Positions 58,690 through 64,000 of a DNA stretch of 64,000 nucleotides are shown piece by piece. The stretch's first letter is position 1, and the number at the start of each line of letters is the position of its first letter. A program made the translations under genes and the position numbers. The notes below the pieces were generated by a model. It was not told where the DNA came from and did not search any database. It worked only from the letters and a program-made list of their open reading frames with translations. The stretch spans positions 2,247,501-2,311,500 of the forward strand of contig NC_059410.1 in NCBI RefSeq assembly GCF_905220565.1. Reading direction: 5' to 3'. The stretch comes from Melitaea cinxia (Eukaryota > Arthropoda > Insecta > Lepidoptera > Nymphalidae).

Positions 58690-59943
58690 TAGCTCCGGCT
58701 CAGGAGTACGTAACAACGATCTCGACTCTAAGATCAACAAACGATACAACTTGCGGTAACCATGCTTAGTTCCGTAGCTTTCACATGTTATACTCACATT
58801 TCGCACTTGATATTAAACATTTCAGACGTTAAGATATTGTTTTCACACGGTTTTTTAACAAACGATACAACTGATGCTTAATGACTGAGATATAGATGCT
58901 TTAATAATTGTGTTTGCTCGCAAACGAAAAAAAAAACCGACTTCAATTACATCGACGAGTAATACAACGTAGATCGACGAAAATATAGTCAAGTAACTAC
59001 GCGTTATCAAAGATTACTCAAAAAGTAGTTATCAGATCTCGATAAAATTTATATGTGACCACATGATAAATATCAGCTTTCGATTAAATCAAAAATTATC
59101 AAAATCGGTATATCCAGTAAAAAGTTATTGCGAATTTTCGAGAGTTTCCCTCGATTTCTCTGGGATCCCATCATCAGATCCTGGTTTCCTTATCATGGTA
59201 CCAAATTAAGGATATCCTCTTTCCAACAAAAAAAGAATTATCAAAATCGGTACATCCAGTAACAAGTTATGCGGTATAATACAACGTAGGTCGACGAAAA
59301 AGGCGTCAAGTAAAAACGCATTATTAGATATAGCTCGAAAAGTAGTTGTTAGATCTCAAATAAATTTAAATGGGACCGATTGGCATACACCATCTTTCGA
59401 TTAAGACAAAATTTGTCGAAATCGGTCCACCCGGTCAAAAGTTCTGATGTAACATACATAAAAAAAAATACAGTCGAATTGAGAACCTCCTCCTTTTTTG
59501 GAAGTCGGTTAAAAAAATGGCGCGCCACTTATCGTTTCGCTCCAAAGCAATGTAGGCAAAATTCATTGTTTTTGTTTAAATAACTGTAAAGGCAAAGGTC
59601 TAAGACCATACAGCCTTGTTTCATGTTATGTTTTTTAATTAAATATATTTTATTTTTATTTATTCGCTGTTATAAAATTACGTCGATAAACGGCGTAATT
59701 TTTAAATTAGATAGGTTAGGGTTTTTTTTAATATCAAAACTATGTCTATAAACGGTGTCATTTTTAAATTAGGCTAGGGTTATATTTTTTTTTTAGTAAA
59801 AAACTATGTCTATAAACGGTGTAATTTTTAAATTACATAGTGTAGGATTTTTTTTTTTTTTTGTAACGTGCTATGTCTATAAACGGTGTAATTTTTAAAT
59901 TAGATAGGTTAGGGGTTTTTTTTTGTAACGGAATTATGCCTAA
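58690..59943. mobile_element. Half foldback element, interrupted by an alpha repeat
   Basis: One arm of the family at 48511-50054, followed by the central tandem units (ATTTTTAAATTAGATAGGTT and variants, about 59690-59943). The second arm is missing. An alpha repeat (58905-59512) sits inside the arm. Confidence 0.8.
58905..59512 (+). repeat. Alpha repeat inside the half foldback element
   Basis: Runs from AATTGTGTTTGCTCGCAAAC to GGAAGTCGGTTAA. Like the copy at 194-935 it contains a partly duplicated inner block (a second TTATGCGG...AATACAACGTAGG). Confidence 0.78.
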
Positions 59944-59949
59944 TGACGA

Positions 59950-60235
59950 TCCGAAAGTGCTTATTTGAATAAAGCTGTTATTGATTTTCATAAAATGTAT
60001 ATAAAATGTATAGAATATGAATATATTATAAAACTACCAGATTACTTAGATGGTTTGCTTTCGATCACTCTAAAATTGTCATTGTTAACGCCCACCCTCG
60101 AAACCCTAATTGGGGATGAGTTATTTTTAAAGGAGGGGCTTTCAAAGTCGACAAATTTAGAAAATTTTAAATTCATAGTTTAACAAATAGTCTTAATTCT
60201 AGAAAACTTGGGGCAATTGTGTCATTAATGTTGAC
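59950..60235 (+). repeat. LINE tail scraps
   Basis: CTTATTTGAATAAAGCTGTT is the reverse of the CR1 tail at 40549. Then AAAATTGTCATTGTTAACGC and TTGGGGATGAGTTAT match 42515-42570. No coding potential. Confidence 0.5.
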
Positions 60236-60474
60236 TGTGGTTCTAGAAATGTTATTTAAGGTTACGGTTTCAAAGTTTAAATGAACGAAAATAATAAAAA
60301 TTGACCACAATAACCGATAAATGGTTACAGTTTGACCAAATTTCTAGGTTTTTCTTAAATGCCCATAATTAACTGCATAGGATAGATTTTTTTCTGATTT
60401 GTCTCATGATGGTTACAATCAATCCTGTCACCCCGTTTCAGCTTGACGTTGAGTTCTGGGACACCTGTATATGT

Positions 60475-61063
60475 ATGTAATGAATAGGAAATCGATAAAT
60501 TTGTCAATTAAAAAAAATCGCAAGTAAATCAATTCAATTCGTTGTTTCGCCTCTGGCCTTTAGATGTTTCAATTGGATAAAACATTTAGAAGGTAATTAA
60601 AAAATATTCATATCCACTTTTTCACAATTCCAGCGACGACAACATTCGATTCGACAAATCGATCGATCGATCGATCTTATTTAGGAATTTACATAATAAA
60701 TTTATTAGACTTGAAATGAAATAAATTGGTTCCGATTCTTAGTAGACATATCTGGAGAACAATAAGCAAAAGTTTACAATTGTAGATTTTGAAAGTTGAA
60801 TGAAAACAATTTTGAGAACTACCTCCTGAATTATCAAAGAAATAAAAGAAAAAACTGCTTCTTATTAAAGTACCTACATTTAAAATTCAGTTTCCTAGAT
60901 TTGTCTCTTTTTATTCAATTTCAAATCCTCCGTATCAGCTATTAAGTTAACAAAGTTGTTGTTTTAATAAAATGTAATAATGATAAAATGTAACTTATAA
61001 GAGTTTTGCATTTTGTTTAATTTTTATATCGGTGTTTTATATATCAATATATTTTAATGTTTC
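60475..61063 (+). promoter_or_regulatory. Conserved upstream block of copy D
   Basis: Same block as upstream of A-C, starting GAATAGGAAATCGATAAATT, with a local (TCGA)n run at 60656-60676 and a shorter region before the TTTCAG acceptor. The TCAGT motif of A-C is changed here. Confidence 0.45.
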
Positions 61064-61069
61064 AGAAAC

Positions 61070-64000
61070 ATGTCGTGCAGTGATTTACAACTTGATATTG
61101 AAATAGTTGAAGTAAGTTGATATAATATAATTAAATTATCTTATAACTTTATTAACGTTATTTAAGTATTATTTATGCTTTGATTTTAACCTATTCAAGC
61201 TTTCGGATTTTATTATTATAATCATAAGATGAACTCGATTTCAAAATTCGTACCATTTATTTTAGTGTTACCCACACATGAAGGAATTCTAAACCCACCT
61301 ATAATAACCACTACAGACGGATCCGCGGTCGCTTAGAACCGAATATAAAATCGTTATATCAAAATTTTCGATCTAATAGGTACGTCGTTCTGGCTTTACT
61401 GGCTCTAGCCAGTAAAGCTATGGAACGAGCACCGACACGCTGAGTCGGAGGTGCAGGGTTGAACCCCGCTGGAGCGGTCGATTTTTGATATGATATTAAA
61501 AATCTGTTTCCAAATTTCTCTTTCAAGGAACTCTTAGTAATCAATGTTCCTAGCAAAGCTTCCCTTGATATTTTAAATATCTGAAGATTCTGTCGAACAA
61601 ATGTAATTATAACGAAATTAAAAGAAGAAACAACAAGAAACTTTCGTAACTCTTTCAAAAAAACTTTAAAGTTAGTTATGTATAAATTATGATTTGACTA
61701 ATTTGTAACAACAATGTGATAAAACTTTTAGGAATATATCAACAAAGAATTCCATTCATTAAGCTGTAAAGACAGCGGTGAATTTGAATACGATGCCTGC
61801 AACAACAAAATATTTCTATCATCTGTCGAAACTTTGCAGTGTTGTTCAAGCAATTTATCAAAAAGTGAATTATCAGCAAAATTCTTGGACTTAGCAGAAC
61901 TTGTTCTAGAAAATATGAATTTATTATGTCAGCTAGATTATCTTCTTAGAAGAACACCGATAGACGAAACACGGGATGTTGAAATTAAGTTATTGGTACA
62001 AAACTTAATCTACCATAGTTCTCTTGAGGAAAGAGACGAATCTGGTTGTGAGTATTAATGTATGACTTATTACAACTTGTTTTTTTTTTAAGGTTACACA
62101 ACCAAAAAGAACAAACACATTTTATGTATTTTGCCTCACAACTTTTTACGTGGTGTACCGATTTTGATGATAGTTTTTGTATTTGAAAGTCAATTATTAC
62201 AGTTGCGCATATTTCTGTTAACTCGTGTATAGATTAGGGAATGCAATCCCACGGATCCGCAATCCCGTATAAAATTAACGGGATTACAAATGCGGCATTA
62301 CGCTTGCGGGATTCGCAAGATTTGCAATATTTTATTTTTTCCCGTCTGAATTCGCATAACAACATGTATGGCACGAACAGTGTTGGATTTCGTAGTGTTA
62401 TTATACTATTTGTACCATTATTTCATGACTTTTAGTATGTAATATCGTAAAGCAAGGATACTACGCGAAAATACCGTAATTGTACCTTCAGGTCAATTGA
62501 CTTCATTTACCTATTGCTCGAATCGTTTTGTTTTTATAGCTTACCCTTCAATATAAAAAAGTTATTTATCAGACAATAACAAATCAATGTCAAGAAACTC
62601 GGGGTATACCCTATGTAATATTTTACCAAGTAATTTGTATATTGCACGTTGTATACTTACAGATAATTTACAGATTTTTGTTATTATTTAAAAAAAAAAC
62701 ATGATGAATTAAAAATTAAAAATTTAAACATGATGAATTTTGTAAAAAATTGTCAGATACAGACATCGAAATATGTATGTACGATGACATTCCACTTTCG
62801 CAACTGGGCCTTATCGCTGTATCAAATCAAATACCTTTAATAATTATATCTACAAAGCACACAGCTGTCATATGCTCACTCTTCGTCGAACTCTGCCATA
62901 AAGTCGGGTAATTATGGTTTTTTTTTTATCTTATAAGCTATTTGCTGTGAACAATGTGGGTGTAGTTAGTGGCACATATATTGTGCGGCAAGTTTTTTAT
63001 TTTTATTTTATTTAGAAACTTTAATACACAAACCGTAACCATCATCTAGACCCACCCATCACCACCTGTCATGAGAAATAAGCAAAATCAAAAAGAGTTT
63101 CTCGGTCAGTCCAGGGAATTTCCAAACTGGACTTACGTGCAATATATACATTTATTTGTGAAGAAATATAATTAATTGAATATACTAAACACTTTGACTC
63201 AACAACGAAGAGCAGCTGACTGTATCTTTCTCGCTCGGGTACGCTCGGCGATTCCGAGTTCACCTGATCGAGGTTTTCGCCTCAGAGCGTGATGGATCAG
63301 CTTAACTTACTACCTACAAAAAAATGTATGTGCGATGCGCCAAAAGAAATTTTCACTTCAAAAATAGTCTACCTGTTGATCCATACCATCAAACAACACA
63401 CACATTACACCCACACTCAGATCCATTACACAATTTATATGATATAAAAGATTTATACATATTATATATAAATAACTACTGTGTGGGTACGGTACTAAAG
63501 AATAAAGCTACCCCCTCTCTCCCCGTGGGTGTCGTAAGAGGCGACTAAGGGATAACACAGTTCCGCTACCACCTTGGAACTTAAAAAGCCGATCGGTGGC
63601 GGGATAACCATCCAACTGCTGGTTTTGAAATACACAGGCCGAAGACGGGCAGCAGCGTCGTCGGTGCGACAAAGCCAGCCCTGCGGTCACTAACTCGCCT
63701 GCCCAGCGTGGTGAATATGGGCAAAACACATGAGTTCGCACTATTTTTTGGCGTGAACTTGTGAAGGCCTATGTCCAGCTGTGGACTGTATAGGCTGTAG
63801 TGATATGTATAAATAAATTAATAAATATATGTAATGTATAGATCCGTTTACCTGTTTTGTTGTTGTTGATACACTTTTTTTTAATATAAGTGTACGTATA
63901 AATTAAGGCTATAAATAAATATTTCGTACACCGAAACTCGGGGCGGTAATCAAACCCACAATTCTTGTAGCAGAAAGCACAGTAATAATTTAGCTACTAT
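61070..64000 (+). CDS. ALDH16-like pseudoenzyme, copy D (exons 1-3, runs off the window)
   Basis: Coding exons 61070-61111, 61732-62047 and 62757-62907 are open, with the same phases and splice sites as B and C. Exon 1 encodes MSCSDLQLDIEIVE. Exon 2 keeps PIDETRDVEIKLLVQNLIYH and exon 3 keeps DDIPLSQLGLIA. Exon 4 is expected shortly after 64000, because the last bases here match the sequence about 80 bp before exon 4 in the other copies. Whether D is complete cannot be told from this window. Confidence 0.72.
61248..61506 (+). mobile_element. tRNA-tailed SINE in intron 1 of copy D, rearranged
   Basis: Same insertion site as in B and C (TTTCAAAAT at 61239-61247, TTTCCAAAT at 61507-61515). The A-box part is replaced by a hairpin whose arms TGGCTTTACTGGCT and AGCCAGTAAAGCTA face each other (about 61391-61422). 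The B-box part reads GGGTTGAACCCC. Confidence 0.75.
62235..62660. mobile_element. hAT-type element, left part, in intron 2 of copy D
   Basis: Left end TAGGGAATGCAATC after GTATAGAT (62227-62234), and the same internal sequence as 50177-50480. The right end is deleted and the remnant runs to within about 100 bp of exon 3. Confidence 0.7.
63480..63806 (-). repeat. Dispersed repeat family beta
   Basis: Reverse full copy in intron 3 of copy D, ending GTCCAGCTGTGGACTGTATA then GGCTGTAGTGATATG. Confidence 0.75.

Overview
The window is AT-rich eukaryotic DNA with GT-AG introns and a dense load of transposable elements. The repeat mix points to a moth or butterfly (Lepidoptera): Helitrons ending in CAGCTAG, tRNA-headed SINEs, RTE-, CR1- and Jockey-type LINEs, a mariner, and short dispersed repeats of a kind I know from lepidopteran genomes. 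I cannot name the species.

The only host genes I can support are four head-to-tail copies, all on the + strand, of one six-exon gene. Copy A is at 3533-11041, B at 30837-37046, C at 47493-58105, and D starts at 61070 and runs off the right edge after exon 3. Splicing A gives 528 codons plus stop; B and C give 512 each, all in frame. The protein is a shortened, strongly diverged relative of aldehyde dehydrogenase family 16 (ALDH16). It keeps the family's module order, including the start of the second, incomplete ALDH domain. It has lost the catalytic cysteine and much of the NAD-binding core, so it is probably a pseudoenzyme.

Insertions date the copies. A SINE in intron 1 (9-bp target duplication) and a hAT-type element in intron 2 (8-bp target duplication) occur in B, C and D, and A still has both empty sites. 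A Helitron and a second repeat in intron 5 are shared by B and C and absent from A. So A split off first and B, C and D descend from one later copy.

Layout: 1-2870 is repeats. 2870-11740 is duplicon A. 11747-13165 is repeats. 13166-24454 is a mariner carrying a full-length LINE and a complete Ty3/gypsy element with identical LTRs. 24460-30320 is LINE wreckage, with one LINE inside another. 30325-39500 is duplicon B, with a LINE in its 3' flank. 39530-42840 is a GC-rich exon-like piece, tandem repeats and LINE fragments. 42845-58680 is duplicon C, whose upstream block is cut from its ATG by a 4.0-kb DNA transposon and whose introns hold a 1.5-kb foldback element, a hAT element, RTE and Helitron pieces and a solo LTR. 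58690-60470 is half of a second foldback element. 60475-64000 is the start of duplicon D.
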